DNA from: an uncultured Aquimarina sp.
GTDB taxonomy: Bacteria; Bacteroidota; Bacteroidia; Flavobacteriales; Flavobacteriaceae
Reading direction: 5' to 3'
Length of the DNA stretch: 64,000 bases
Assembly: GCA_947499005.1 (NCBI GenBank)
Contig: CANMML010000003.1
Coordinates: forward strand, 124,001-188,000
Position 1 is the stretch's first letter. Each line of letters begins with the position of its first letter. Below are positions 45,363 through 54,622 of the stretch, in pieces. A program made the translations under genes and the position numbers. Under the pieces are notes generated by a model, which saw only the letters and a program-made list of their open reading frames with translations, did not search any database and was not told where the DNA came from.

Positions 45363-48300
45363 ATGAACTTACAAAAACTATCTACTAGCTTGCTCATGTT
45401 GGGAACATTGGGTACAGCAATTGCTCAGGTAGAGGTTGATGTCAACTTCGATATGAAACATGTCGTCGGAGGACAAGAAACTTTTGACCGAAACAAATTC
45501 ATCACTCTTCACTCAACCTCATCGGAAAATGATTACAACGATGAGCTGGGTAAATTAGATACCTTGATGAATATTTATGATGCTTATAATGGTCGAGATA
45601 CAGGACGTATGCGTTTTGTGGGAGACCAAGTAAGAGAAAATGCAAGTCGTCCAGGTTTTGCAGATCCTGCGAGTATTACTGAGTGGGGTACTATTTTAAA
45701 TAATAGTTATGCCAATAGAACATCAAAACATCCTTTTGAAAAAGGAAGTGTAATTACAGCAGCACAGGATGTGCCTTTTTATCCTAATGGTGCAAACCCA
45801 ACAGGGCAAGGGTGGACTTTTTCGTCTGCTGATACTAGCAACGAGCCTTTCGGGTCTGCGTTAGGTCAGTACATGGGAATCTTTATGCGTGATGCCTATG
45901 GAAATGGAGGAGTTGATGGAACTCCAAGACCAGAATTTGTGGAAGTAATGAATGAGCCCGTATGGCCATTAGTTGATGAAAACCTTCATGGAGGAGGAAC
46001 AATCGACGATATTTTCAATATGCATTTAACCGTAGCCGATTCGATTAGAAAATACTCTCCTACTAGTAAAATTGGTGGATTTTGTACTGCTTTTCCTGAT
46101 TTAGAGAAAGTAGGTATACAACCTCAAAACAATGAAATGTTTGGCCAATGGGAAGAGCGTTGGAGGCGTTTTATAGACGAAGTAGGACCAGAAATGGATT
46201 TCTACTCGTTCCACCTTTATGACTTCCATAGTATTGGAGGAAGAAAGCTGTTGCGTAAAGGAAGTAATATGGAAGCTACGATGGATATGATCGAGCATTA
46301 TAGTACCATTTCTGATGGTGAGATAAAGCCTGTGATTATTTCTGAATATGGAGGACAATTAAATGATTTTTATGCACAGCCATGGTCACCAGCTCGTGAT
46401 TGGTTAAACATGAAATCATTTAGTTCGATGATGATGCAGTTTATGGAGCGCCCAGATGTAATTCAGAAAACCATTCCATTTGCATTACATCGTGCAGATT
46501 TCTTATTCGGAAATATAGCTGATGGTTTTGCGTATCCATGGCGTATGATGCGCCGTGCAAACGAACCAGCAGATTACTCTGGAGACTGGGTATTTACAGA
46601 ATTAGTGAAATTCTATCAATTATGGAGTGACGTTAAAGGGACACGTGTGGATACAAAATCTACGGATCTTGATGTTATGGTAGATGCTTATGTAGATCAA
46701 GCTTCAAATACTGGATATTTAATTTTAAATAACCTTTCTGAAAGCGGTCAAAATGTCAATTTGAATCAGTTTGGATTGGGGATTTCTACCGTAACTAATT
46801 TAGAGATAAAACATTTGTATTTAGGAGGAAACAATGCTCCTGTATTAGATATTACAAATGTAGCAGCAGTGCCAAATTCAATAGTATTAAATGCTGAAGC
46901 TACTATGATATTAGCATTTAGTTTTGATGCTCCTTTAGCAGTTACAGAAAGTTCTCAGGAAGTTAAAACATATGCCACTACCTACAAACAACCTATTATA
47001 GCTAATCAAGCGATTGATTTTACGATTCCTAATGTTCCTGTTGGAGCACAAGGGGAAGCCGTATTGCGTTTAGGAGTAGGTCGTGCTTTAGGTGCTAACC
47101 GTGTACCAGCGATTGTTGTAAACGGTACAGTGATTTCAGTACCTACAGATTATCGTGGAGATACACAGGATCAAAGAGATACTTTCTTCGGAATTTTAGA
47201 AATAGAAGTACCGTATAATTTATTAACTGCGGGGAGTAATACAGTTTCGGTGACTTTCGACGATGATGGTGGTTTTGTTAGTAGTTGTGCACTACAAACA
47301 TTTGATTTCTCTAGAGTGGTAACAAGATCACAAATTAGTGATAGAACTCGTTTTTTAACTTTCGATAATATTACAGATTTCACTCCAGTTGGCGGTCTTT
47401 TACCAGAAGTTACTGTTGGTCAAGAGTTGAATCTTGAATTATCTTATGGAACAGGAGTTACCAATCAAGTAGAGGAAGATTTATTCTACATCGCTGCACA
47501 AGTTCGTCAATTGGATGAGACAGGAGCAGAGGTAGCTACATCTCCATTCACGACATTAGTTCCAGATGCTGCGGATAATGCAGGGATCATAAATGTAAAT
47601 TATACAGTGCCTACTCATTTTGATACCGAAGTAACAAATCCAATTCCAACAACGGAAGCATTGCCAGCAGGACATCAATTGGTATTATTACTGTTTATGT
47701 CTACAGATAACAATACAGGTTTTGCAAATGCAAATACAGAGATTATTATTAATGAAGTTCCTGATCGTGAAAGAACTTTAGTGTGGGATAACATCGCAGA
47801 TTATATTCCTGCAGGAGCTACTGTGCCTTCGTTTTCAGCAGGTCAAGATGTACCATTGAACTTAAGTTATGCTACTGGTTTAACAGATAGAATCGAGGAA
47901 GATTTATTTTATATTGCCACTTTAGTGCGTCAAACGGATGAGACAGGAGCAGTTGTTGCAGAATCTCCTTTTACAACTATTTTAGGAAATGATGCGTCAA
48001 ATATAGGAACGGCAAACTTTACGTATACGATACCTACACATTTCGATGCGGCAGGGACAAACCCTCTTCCAACTGTAGCAACATTACCTGATGGTCATGC
48101 ATTGACATTATTAATTTTTATGTCTGTTGAAAGCGATACAGGCTTTGCAGATGCGAATACAGCTATTACATTAAGTGCTACCCCAAATAGAGATCGTTCT
48201 ATTTCATGGGATAATAAATCTACATTTAGTCCTAGTGGACAAGGAGCACCAACATTCTTGCCAGGACAAACATTCTCTACAACATTAACGTATGCTACAG

Positions 48301-50927
48301 CTTCTTTAAATGATGTAGAAGAAGATTTAACTTATGTAGCAATGCAATTAACTCAATTAGATGAGAATTTTGCACAGGTAAGTACAAGTTCTTTTGAAGC
48401 GGTTATCGATGGAGATCAAATAGATGCAGATACAGTTACTTTCGATTATACATTACCAACTGCATTTGATGATGGAACTGAAATTCCATTAACGGCAGAC
48501 TTGCCAACGGGACACAGATTCTTCTTATTGATTTTTATGTCTGTTGATGGAGATACTGGTTTTGCAAATGATAATACCGAAGTTGTAATTACAGATACAT
48601 TGCCTAGTAGAACAAGAGCAGTTTCTTTTGACAACGTAGCCGATTATATTCCTACGGGGCAATCAATTCCTGTATTTGAAGAAGGTCAAACATTCTCAAC
48701 AACGCTTTCATATGCTACAGGTATCGAAAATGGAGTTGAAGAAGATTTAACTTACGTTGCTATGCAAATCAGCCAATTGGACGAGAATTTTGCTAATGTA
48801 AACACGAGTACTTTCCAAGCAGTAGTTTTGGGTGATGAAGTGAATGCAGATACGGTTACTTTCGATTATACAGTTCCAGCAACGTTTGATGATGGAACAG
48901 CGCTTTTGCCAACACAAGATCTTCCTGATGGGCATCGATATTTCTTATTATTATTTATGTCTGTTGATGGAGATAGTGGTTTTGCCAATGAAAACAGAGA
49001 AATAATCATTCAAGCGCCAATCAGTGATAGAACTCGTGAGATTACTTTCGACAATGCTGCTGATTTTATTCCTGCAACAGGAGTATTGCCAACCTTCTTA
49101 GAAGGGCAAACGTTTTCAACAACACTTACGTATGCGACTGGAGTTGAAAATGGAGTTGAAGAGGATCTAGGATATGTAGCGATGCAAGTAGCGCAATTGG
49201 ATGAAAACTTTGTTCAAGTAAATAGCAGTGCTTTCCAAGCAGTAGTTTCTGGTGATGAAGTGAATACTGATACGGTTACTTTTGATTACGAATTGCCAAC
49301 TACTTTTGAAGATGGAACAGAGATTCCTGTAACGACCGATTTGCCTGCGGGCCATCGTTTGTTTTTATTGACATTTATGTCTGTTAATGGAGATACTGGT
49401 TTTGCAAATGCCAATATGGAGATTGTAATTAAGGAGTTGAATAGAGACCGAGTGTTAGCTTGGGATAATAGAGATGCTTACATTCCTGCAGGAGCTACTT
49501 TACCAACATTCTATGATGGGCAAGTGTTTTCGACGACATTGTCTTATGCTACAGGTATCGAAAATGGAGTTGAAGAAGACTTGTCTTATGTTGCGATGCA
49601 ATTGCGTCAAGTAGATCAATCAGGTGGTGTTGTAGCGACGAGTACATTCGAAGCTGTGGTTGACGGGAATGCAACTAATAAAGATGTAGTGACTTTCGAT
49701 TATACATTACCGTTAACTTATGATAATGGGAATCTAGTATTGAATTCCGAAAATTTACCTGGAGGTCATAAATTAATGTTACTGATTTTTATGTCTGTAG
49801 ATGGTGATACAGGATTTGCGAATGCAGATACTGAGATTATTATCAATACACCAGTACCAGATGTTGATCGTGCTGTGACCATAGATAATCTTTCGGACTT
49901 TATTCCTGTTGAAGGAACATTACCCACTTTTGATGAAGGAAGTGTCTTACCATTAGATATTACCTATAACACGGCTATATTTCCAAATAGAATAGAAGAT
50001 CTTACGGAAGTGTCTTTAGAATTAAGACAATTAGATCAAGCAGGTGGAATTGTAAGTCGTTCTACTGCTGAAGTAGTTGTGGGAGATTCAGGAGCTGATG
50101 CAGATACGGTAACTTATGACTTTACCCTGCCACAGGTTTATGATAATGGAAATGCTATTTTAATTTCTGAAGAATTACCAGGAGGACATACTCTAGCAAT
50201 TGTGGCTGTGTTAACTGCCGAAGATGGTAATGAAACAGTTGAATTCTCTAAAGAGGTTGTAATTAATCGCTTCATTGAAGATCGTGAACGTATGGTTACT
50301 ATCGAAAATATAGAAGACTATATTCCAAATGGTAGTAAAAGTGGTAAAGTAGTATTCCAATTAGGGGCAACAGTGCCATTGGATATTAATTACGCTACAG
50401 CTGTTGAAAATAATATCGAAGAAGATCTTACGGCAGTAAGAATTAAAATACAACAGTTAAATGCAAAGGGGAAAGTTGTAAAAAACACTAGGTCTCAACG
50501 TGTAATTTTAGATCATCAACCTAATGAAGGATCTCAAACAGTACATTATACGATTCCTACACATTACAAAGACGGAACTATTGTACCTCGTAAGCGTCTT
50601 TTACCATATGGGCATAGTACGAGAATTGTTGTGAAATTAATTGCAGAGGATCGTACAGCATTTGCATTCTTTAGAGAAGAAGTTGTATTAAGACGTAATA
50701 CTCCAAATTATGAAACTGCAAATACAATCAGTCTTTATCCTAACCCTACAGTTGATGTATTAAACATTGGAGGAGGATTTGATGGTAACTGGTTTATTTT
50801 CTCTAAGTATTCGAAATTAGGATTCTTCGGTAAAGGCAACTCAGCAGATGTTTCTTTCTTACCAAGTGGCGTATATTTCATTAAGCTACAAGGAGAAAAC
50901 AAAGCTCGTAAGTTTATCAAGAGGTAA
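45363..50927 (+). CDS. Giant GH86 agarase/porphyranase with eight tandem repeat domains and type IX sorting domain
   Basis: 1854 residues, about twice the length of the GH86 at 17.6 kb. Signal peptide 1-22 (ends AIAQ). Residues ~23-450 are the GH86 catalytic part: HVVGG, FITLHSTSSENDY, GRMRF, probable acid/base Glu198 in EVMNEP and nucleophile Glu328 in IISEYG. Beta-sandwich modules follow (about 455-555 and 570-655). Then eight copies of a ~140-residue domain start near residues 660, 801, 944, 1084, 1222, 1362, 1502 and 1640, each with FDN/WDN, (V/I)EEDL and, in the first six, FMSVxxDTGFAN. The end (about 1785-1854, YPNPTVDVLNIG) is a type IX sorting domain. Function of the repeats is unknown. 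Confidence 0.85.
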   Translation: MNLQKLSTSLLMLGTLGTAIAQVEVDVNFDMKHVVGGQETFDRNKFITLHSTSSENDYNDELGKLDTLMNIYDAYNGRDTGRMRFVGDQVRENASRPGFADPASITEWGTILNNSYANRTSKHPFEKGSVITAAQDVPFYPNGANPTGQGWTFSSADTSNEPFGSALGQYMGIFMRDAYGNGGVDGTPRPEFVEVMNEPVWPLVDENLHGGGTIDDIFNMHLTVADSIRKYSPTSKIGGFCTAFPDLEKVGIQPQNNEMFGQWEERWRRFIDEVGPEMDFYSFHLYDFHSIGGRKLLRKGSNMEATMDMIEHYSTISDGEIKPVIISEYGGQLNDFYAQPWSPARDWLNMKSFSSMMMQFMERPDVIQKTIPFALHRADFLFGNIADGFAYPWRMMRRANEPADYSGDWVFTELVKFYQLWSDVKGTRVDTKSTDLDVMVDAYVDQASNTGYLILNNLSESGQNVNLNQFGLGISTVTNLEIKHLYLGGNNAPVLDITNVAAVPNSIVLNAEATMILAFSFDAPLAVTESSQEVKTYATTYKQPIIANQAIDFTIPNVPVGAQGEAVLRLGVGRALGANRVPAIVVNGTVISVPTDYRGDTQDQRDTFFGILEIEVPYNLLTAGSNTVSVTFDDDGGFVSSCALQTFDFSRVVTRSQISDRTRFLTFDNITDFTPVGGLLPEVTVGQELNLELSYGTGVTNQVEEDLFYIAAQVRQLDETGAEVATSPFTTLVPDAADNAGIINVNYTVPTHFDTEVTNPIPTTEALPAGHQLVLLLFMSTDNNTGFANANTEIIINEVPDRERTLVWDNIADYIPAGATVPSFSAGQDVPLNLSYATGLTDRIEEDLFYIATLVRQTDETGAVVAESPFTTILGNDASNIGTANFTYTIPTHFDAAGTNPLPTVATLPDGHALTLLIFMSVESDTGFADANTAITLSATPNRDRSISWDNKSTFSPSGQGAPTFLPGQTFSTTLTYATASLNDVEEDLTYVAMQLTQLDENFAQVSTSSFEAVIDGDQIDADTVTFDYTLPTAFDDGTEIPLTADLPTGHRFFLLIFMSVDGDTGFANDNTEVVITDTLPSRTRAVSFDNVADYIPTGQSIPVFEEGQTFSTTLSYATGIENGVEEDLTYVAMQISQLDENFANVNTSTFQAVVLGDEVNADTVTFDYTVPATFDDGTALLPTQDLPDGHRYFLLLFMSVDGDSGFANENREIIIQAPISDRTREITFDNAADFIPATGVLPTFLEGQTFSTTLTYATGVENGVEEDLGYVAMQVAQLDENFVQVNSSAFQAVVSGDEVNTDTVTFDYELPTTFEDGTEIPVTTDLPAGHRLFLLTFMSVNGDTGFANANMEIVIKELNRDRVLAWDNRDAYIPAGATLPTFYDGQVFSTTLSYATGIENGVEEDLSYVAMQLRQVDQSGGVVATSTFEAVVDGNATNKDVVTFDYTLPLTYDNGNLVLNSENLPGGHKLMLLIFMSVDGDTGFANADTEIIINTPVPDVDRAVTIDNLSDFIPVEGTLPTFDEGSVLPLDITYNTAIFPNRIEDLTEVSLELRQLDQAGGIVSRSTAEVVVGDSGADADTVTYDFTLPQVYDNGNAILISEELPGGHTLAIVAVLTAEDGNETVEFSKEVVINRFIEDRERMVTIENIEDYIPNGSKSGKVVFQLGATVPLDINYATAVENNIEEDLTAVRIKIQQLNAKGKVVKNTRSQRVILDHQPNEGSQTVHYTIPTHYKDGTIVPRKRLLPYGHSTRIVVKLIAEDRTAFAFFREEVVLRRNTPNYETANTISLYPNPTVDVLNIGGGFDGNWFIFSKYSKLGFFGKGNSADVSFLPSGVYFIKLQGENKARKFIKR
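47340..50703 (+). repeat. Eight tandem copies of a ~140-codon domain in the GH86 gene
   Basis: Copies begin at about 47340, 47763, 48192, 48612, 49026, 49446, 49866 and 50280. Copies 3 to 6 are most alike, also at DNA level (TTTATGTCTGTTGATGGAGA and GGAGTTGAAGAAGA recur), so they probably arose by recent duplication; copies 7 and 8 have diverged most and lost the FMSV motif. Confidence 0.85.
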
Positions 50928-50955
50928 GTTAACTTCTTGAGTTATTTAAAATAAT

Positions 50956-50980
50956 AAACCGCCCAATTTGGGCGGTTTTG
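50956..50980 (+). terminator. Intrinsic terminator of the giant GH86 gene
   Basis: AAACCGCCCAA pairs with TTTGGGCGGTTT, followed by TTG/TTATT. Confidence 0.85.
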
Positions 50981-51021
50981 TTATTATATAAGTGGAAGAT
51001 TAAGGAGTTTGTAGAAAAAAA

Positions 51022-51459
51022 TTATTTCAAATTCACCCAATTTTCATCGGCTTTCTTTTTTAGCGTTTCAGCTCCTTCTTCATTCCATAATTCAAGAGTA
51101 TTGGTTCCCCAAGCATTATAGAAAAGGTAAACTTTTCCGTTTTCTACAGAGAATGTTTTTGGATCAACTTTTACTTTCTCACCTTTCTTACCAACAGCAT
51201 AAGCGCAATAACCTCCGTATTCTGGTAAAAAGTTTTCTGGGTTTTTATTGAATTTTTCTAGGTTATCAGCATTAACAAAGTAAAACGTAGTGCCCTGATA
51301 AGTAGCGTTAAATTCTTTTGAGCCTTCTATAGCTTTTCCATTAAAATATTCGGTAACATCATAGCCTTCAACTGCAACTCCTTTTTTAGAATAAAAGTCT
51401 TGTGCGAAGCCCGATATCGAGATTAATAGAATAGTAAAAAGTGTTATTAATTTTTTCAT
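51022..51459 (-). CDS. Secreted YHS-domain protein
   Basis: 145 residues. Signal peptide MKKLITLFTILLISISGFAQ. The YHS-type domain is seen as VAVEGYDVTEYFNGKAIEGS, TTFYFVNADNLEKFNKNPENFLPEYGGYCAYAV, with Cys in GGYCAYA. YHS domains are linked to metal or heme binding and sensing in the envelope. Together with the adjacent alpha/beta hydrolase gene (38 bp away, same strand). Confidence 0.82.
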   Translation of the reverse strand: MKKLITLFTILLISISGFAQDFYSKKGVAVEGYDVTEYFNGKAIEGSKEFNATYQGTTFYFVNADNLEKFNKNPENFLPEYGGYCAYAVGKKGEKVKVDPKTFSVENGKVYLFYNAWGTNTLELWNEEGAETLKKKADENWVNLK

Positions 51460-51498
51460 GATTTCTTTTTTAATTTTGTCATTACAAACCTTTGTAGC

Positions 51499-52278
51499 TT
51501 ACACTGCTTTCAAAAATTCTAGCACTTTAGTATTAATGAGATCCGTAGATTCTAGATAACTCATATGTCCTCCTGCTACTTCTAAAAGTTGAGATTTAGT
51601 AATTTGCGCTTCTTCTTGTAAGGAAGAAAGCTGCAAAACAGGATCGTTTTTTCCAGCGATAATTAATTTATGACCTTCAAATTTGCAGAGTGTATTTGAA
51701 CGATTAGCTCGAATTTTCATTCCCTTTAAAGCGGCTATAATTCCCTCTTTAGAAATAGTAGCTAGCTTTTCGATAAGGGCATCGATTTCTTTTTGAAGTA
51801 CAGCTCTTTCTTTTGTTCCAAATAAGTTAACAATCCCCATTTTTAAAAAACTATCTTTTTGATATTGCACTAGTTTTACTGCTCGATCTCGATTTACTTT
51901 CTTTTCTTCAGAATCTGCTTTACTAGTAGAATTCAATAAAATAATACGAGTGACATGTTCTGGAAAGGCTTCTAAAAAAGCCAGTGCTACATATCCGCCC
52001 ATAGAATGCCCTATTAAAGAGCATTTATTTATGTCTAAACTATTTAGGATATATTTTACCAAATCGGCTTGTTCTTCCATGGTATGGGTGTCAGCAAGTA
52101 CTTCTGTTTCCCCGTGACCCAATAAATCGATATACACATTGGTAAAATGTGTTGAAAAGAAAGACCTTTGGAAATTCCAAATCGATTTATTTTCCATAAA
52201 ACCATGTAGCCAAACAAGTGCAGGTCCTTGCCCTTCGACTTCGTAACTAGCGGTAATATTTTTATATGTGATTTTCAT
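51499..52278 (-). CDS. Alpha/beta hydrolase
   Basis: 259 residues. Oxyanion LVWLHGFMENKS (about 22-33), nucleophile Ser in GHSMGG (about 90-95), acid Asp in GKNDPVLQL and catalytic His in GGHMSYLES near the C-terminus. No signal peptide, so cytoplasmic esterase-like enzyme. Resembles BioH/MenH/esterase-type hydrolases; the substrate cannot be told. Confidence 0.85.
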   Translation of the reverse strand: MKITYKNITASYEVEGQGPALVWLHGFMENKSIWNFQRSFFSTHFTNVYIDLLGHGETEVLADTHTMEEQADLVKYILNSLDINKCSLIGHSMGGYVALAFLEAFPEHVTRIILLNSTSKADSEEKKVNRDRAVKLVQYQKDSFLKMGIVNLFGTKERAVLQKEIDALIEKLATISKEGIIAALKGMKIRANRSNTLCKFEGHKLIIAGKNDPVLQLSSLQEEAQITKSQLLEVAGGHMSYLESTDLINTKVLEFLKAV

Positions 52279-52323
52279 TTTTCGATTTTCATTAGCACCA
52301 TCAAAAAGTATGAACCTCTGGAG

Positions 52324-52380
52324 TTTTTTCTTTTTTTGTTTGGACTTCGACTGCGCTCAGTCCGACAAAAAAAGAAAAAT
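52324..52380. repeat. Long hairpin repeat between hydrolase and aminopeptidase genes
   Basis: CTTTTTTTGTTTGGACT (52330-52346) pairs with AGTCCGACAAAAAAAG (52359-52374), loop TCGACTGCGCTC. The core resembles short palindromes I recall as frequent in flavobacterial genomes. On the minus strand it lies just after the aminopeptidase stop and ends in T, so it can also act as its terminator. Confidence 0.7.
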
Positions 52381-52385
52381 AGATA

Positions 52386-53678
52386 CTATTTATTCATCAA
52401 CATTTCAATTTCCTCGATTTCAATAGGAATAGATTCCATTAAATTAATAGGTGCTCCTTTTTTCTGTATCACGACATTGTCTTCTAAACGGAACCCCATT
52501 TGTTCTTTAGGAATATAAATTCCAGGTTCAACCGTTAACACCATATTCGCTTGCATGGGGTCTTCTTGAAATCCATAATCATGAGTATCCAATCCCAGAA
52601 AATGAGAAGTACCGTGCATAAAATAGTTGCGATAAGCAGGTCGCTCTTTCGTTTCGTTTTGAATATCGGCTTTGTCTAATAGATTTAATTCCAGTAATTC
52701 TTTAGTTATAAAACTACCAATCTCTTTGTTATAAGCTTTCCATTCGAGACCAGGAGTCAGTATAGAGGTAGCATAATTTTTCACCCTTAATAAAGCATTG
52801 TATACTTCTTTCTGTCTTTTAGAAAACACCCCCGAAACAGGAACAACTCGAGTTAAGTCACTAGCGTAATTGGCATATGCAGAAGCGACATCCATTAAAA
52901 TTACTTCCCCAGCTTTGCACTGTTTTTTATTCTGAATATAATGAAGTACGTTAGCATTATTACCACTAGCAATAATAGGCGTGTAGGCAAAACCATCACC
53001 TTTGTTTTTTAGGAAGTGATATGCAAAAGTAGCTTCGATTTCATATTCCCATATATCGGGTTGAATGATCTTTAGGGCTTCTCTAAAACCGATTTCTGTG
53101 ATATCACAAGCCTTTTTAATAGTATCTATTTCCTCTTGACTTTTGATTGCTCTTAGGCGATGCAAAATAGGTGCGCTCGAAGCTACTTGATGCGCTGGAA
53201 ATTTAGCTTTACACCACTCAATAAATCGATCTTCTCTTGTTTGGACTTCCGAAGTCGAGCGTCCATGAATATTAGTATTGAAATAAATGATTTCTGCTTC
53301 TTTCATTAATCGAAAGAATACCGTTTCAAACTGCTCTAGCCATTCGATATGATCGATTCCAGAAAATTCGCTTGCTTTTTCTTTGGTTAATTTTTCTCCT
53401 TCCCAAATCGCAATATGCTCGTCAGTACGTTTTACAAATAATATTTCGCGATCAGATGCTTCTCTTGCTTCAGGGAAAAGTAATAAAATAGATTCTTCTT
53501 GATCGATTCCGCTTAAATAATAAATATCGCGGTGCTGCTGAAAAGGAAGCGTACTATCTGCGCTAATGGGGTAAATATCATTACTGTTAAAAACAGCAAT
53601 GCTTTTGGTCTTTAGATTTTTAGAAAAATCATCGCGATTTTTTTTAAATAAATCACTGGATAAAGGTGTATATCTCAA
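52386..53678 (-). CDS. Aminopeptidase P family protein (M24B)
   Basis: 430 residues. Removes N-terminal residues before proline. N-terminal AMP_N domain (about 1-150), then the pita-bread domain with metal ligands in MDVASAYANYASDLTRVVPVSG (two Asp), HGTSHFLGLDTHDYG (His), TVEPGIYIP (Glu) and RLEDNVVI (Glu). All five ligands are present, so probably active. Single gene; cytoplasmic. Confidence 0.9.
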   Translation of the reverse strand: MRYTPLSSDLFKKNRDDFSKNLKTKSIAVFNSNDIYPISADSTLPFQQHRDIYYLSGIDQEESILLLFPEAREASDREILFVKRTDEHIAIWEGEKLTKEKASEFSGIDHIEWLEQFETVFFRLMKEAEIIYFNTNIHGRSTSEVQTREDRFIEWCKAKFPAHQVASSAPILHRLRAIKSQEEIDTIKKACDITEIGFREALKIIQPDIWEYEIEATFAYHFLKNKGDGFAYTPIIASGNNANVLHYIQNKKQCKAGEVILMDVASAYANYASDLTRVVPVSGVFSKRQKEVYNALLRVKNYATSILTPGLEWKAYNKEIGSFITKELLELNLLDKADIQNETKERPAYRNYFMHGTSHFLGLDTHDYGFQEDPMQANMVLTVEPGIYIPKEQMGFRLEDNVVIQKKGAPINLMESIPIEIEEIEMLMNK

Positions 53679-53709
53679 GAGTAGAAATTTTTAAAAATAA
53701 GTAGGGTAA

Positions 53710-53724
53710 GCCTTACGCTAAGGC
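53710..53724. other. Short perfect hairpin
   Basis: GCCTTA-cgc-TAAGGC followed by GTTTTAG, between the aminopeptidase start and a small plus-strand reading frame. Possibly an operator or an attenuator. Confidence 0.35.
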
Positions 53725-53758
53725 GTTTTAGTTATGAAATTACTTAAAACAAAACAAA

Positions 53759-53863
53759 ATGAAAACTTTATTTACTACACTTAAGAAACGAATGTCTCGA
53801 TTTGTAAAACTGATCATAGATTTGGATCTTCCATCAGCCTGTGGATATGTGTTACGACATTAG
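53759..53863 (+). CDS. Possible 34-residue peptide
   Basis: ATG at 53759, stop at 53863; MKTLFTTLKKRMSRFVKLII followed by DLDLPSACGYVLRH. The N-terminal half is a basic amphipathic helix. It lies antisense to nothing recognised and next to the truncated membrane gene. Either a real small peptide or debris from the same rearrangement. Confidence 0.3.
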   Translation: MKTLFTTLKKRMSRFVKLIIDLDLPSACGYVLRH

Positions 53864-53868
53864 ATTAA

Positions 53869-54066
53869 TTAAATGCTTATTAGACTTTCAATTAAAGGGT
53901 ATTTGAGAGTCACAATTTCATTTACTAAATGCACATCTATTGCGCCATCAAAATGAGCACTGAAGTTCGAAGCTAAATAAATGGCAATTACAGTGCATAG
54001 GATACCAATTGACAGTAATCTTTTCTCAGGGTATTTTTCAAAAGGATGAAATAGAATAGTCATCAT
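53869..54066 (-). pseudogene. Probable truncated membrane protein gene
   Basis: 65 residues (MMTILFHPFEKYPEKRLL...) with one membrane span (about 20-38), 2 bp after the DUF2089 gene. The N-terminus looks like the first quarter of a multi-span membrane protein (Yip1-like) that I recall next to DUF2089 in related genomes, ending at an early stop after LIESLISI. No matching remainder is found in the ~190 bp left before the next gene, so a deletion is likely. It may alternatively be a genuine small protein. Confidence 0.5.
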
Positions 54067-54068
54067 GA

Positions 54069-54341
54069 TTAAGAATTTTTGATGTTATTTATTTTTTCGA
54101 TGAGGTCGTCAAGGTAATTTCTGACTGTTGGGTAGCTTTTACCCAATTGTTCTGCCATTTTTTTGATACTTCCACTAGAAGTAATAAAGTCGAGTAAGAA
54201 TTGTTGTTCCTCTGGAGATAGTTGCAATAACAATGGCAAACTATAATTTCCAGAAACTTTGGTGCCGCAACCTTCACAAGAGAGTTCACTCACTTCAAGG
54301 GCCGATTCACAGCTTGGACATAATGCAGGTAATTTCTTCAA
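54069..54341 (-). CDS. DUF2089 family zinc-ribbon/HTH protein
   Basis: 90 residues. Two CxxC-type knuckles (CPSCESALEVSELSCEGCG) form a zinc ribbon at about 8-27, followed by a helical segment with SIKKMAEQLGKSYPTVRNYLDDLIEKI, a helix-turn-helix. This is the DUF2089 layout; likely a small DNA-binding regulator, possibly of the adjacent (truncated) membrane protein. Confidence 0.8.
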   Translation of the reverse strand: MKKLPALCPSCESALEVSELSCEGCGTKVSGNYSLPLLLQLSPEEQQFLLDFITSSGSIKKMAEQLGKSYPTVRNYLDDLIEKINNIKNS

Positions 54342-54506
54342 AACAAACTATTGTTAAATAAACTTTCAATAAAATTAAAAATTATTTTAAATAAATTAAA
54401 TTTAATATGAATTTATTTTAACACATCCTAAGTTAGAAGAGTGTTTTGTGCAGTGTGTAAATTCTGGAAACAATCCTTGTCCTATGCATTATAAGTTTAT
54501 TGAAAT

Positions 54507-54536
54507 TATACGAAATTTTTGTTAGTGAATCGTATT
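54507..54536. repeat. Dispersed repeat, copy B
   Basis: TACGAAATTTTTGTTAGTGA then ATCGTATT; almost identical to copy A (44963-44990) and to one end of the element at 57.6 kb. TACGA/TCGTA form the ends of a loose inverted repeat. It is in the gap between the DUF2089 and MATE genes. Confidence 0.65.
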
Positions 54537-54622
54537 AGATAGCATCTACGAAAAATGTTAGAAAGTACTACCTTAGAAAATGTCGCTGATGATATGAACG
54601 AAATGCGGTCTACTTTAAAACG

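Noticed and set aside
47340..50703. Regular repeats considered as a CRISPR or satellite array
   Set aside because: The period is ~420 bp, in frame and protein-coding with conserved motifs, so these are protein domains.
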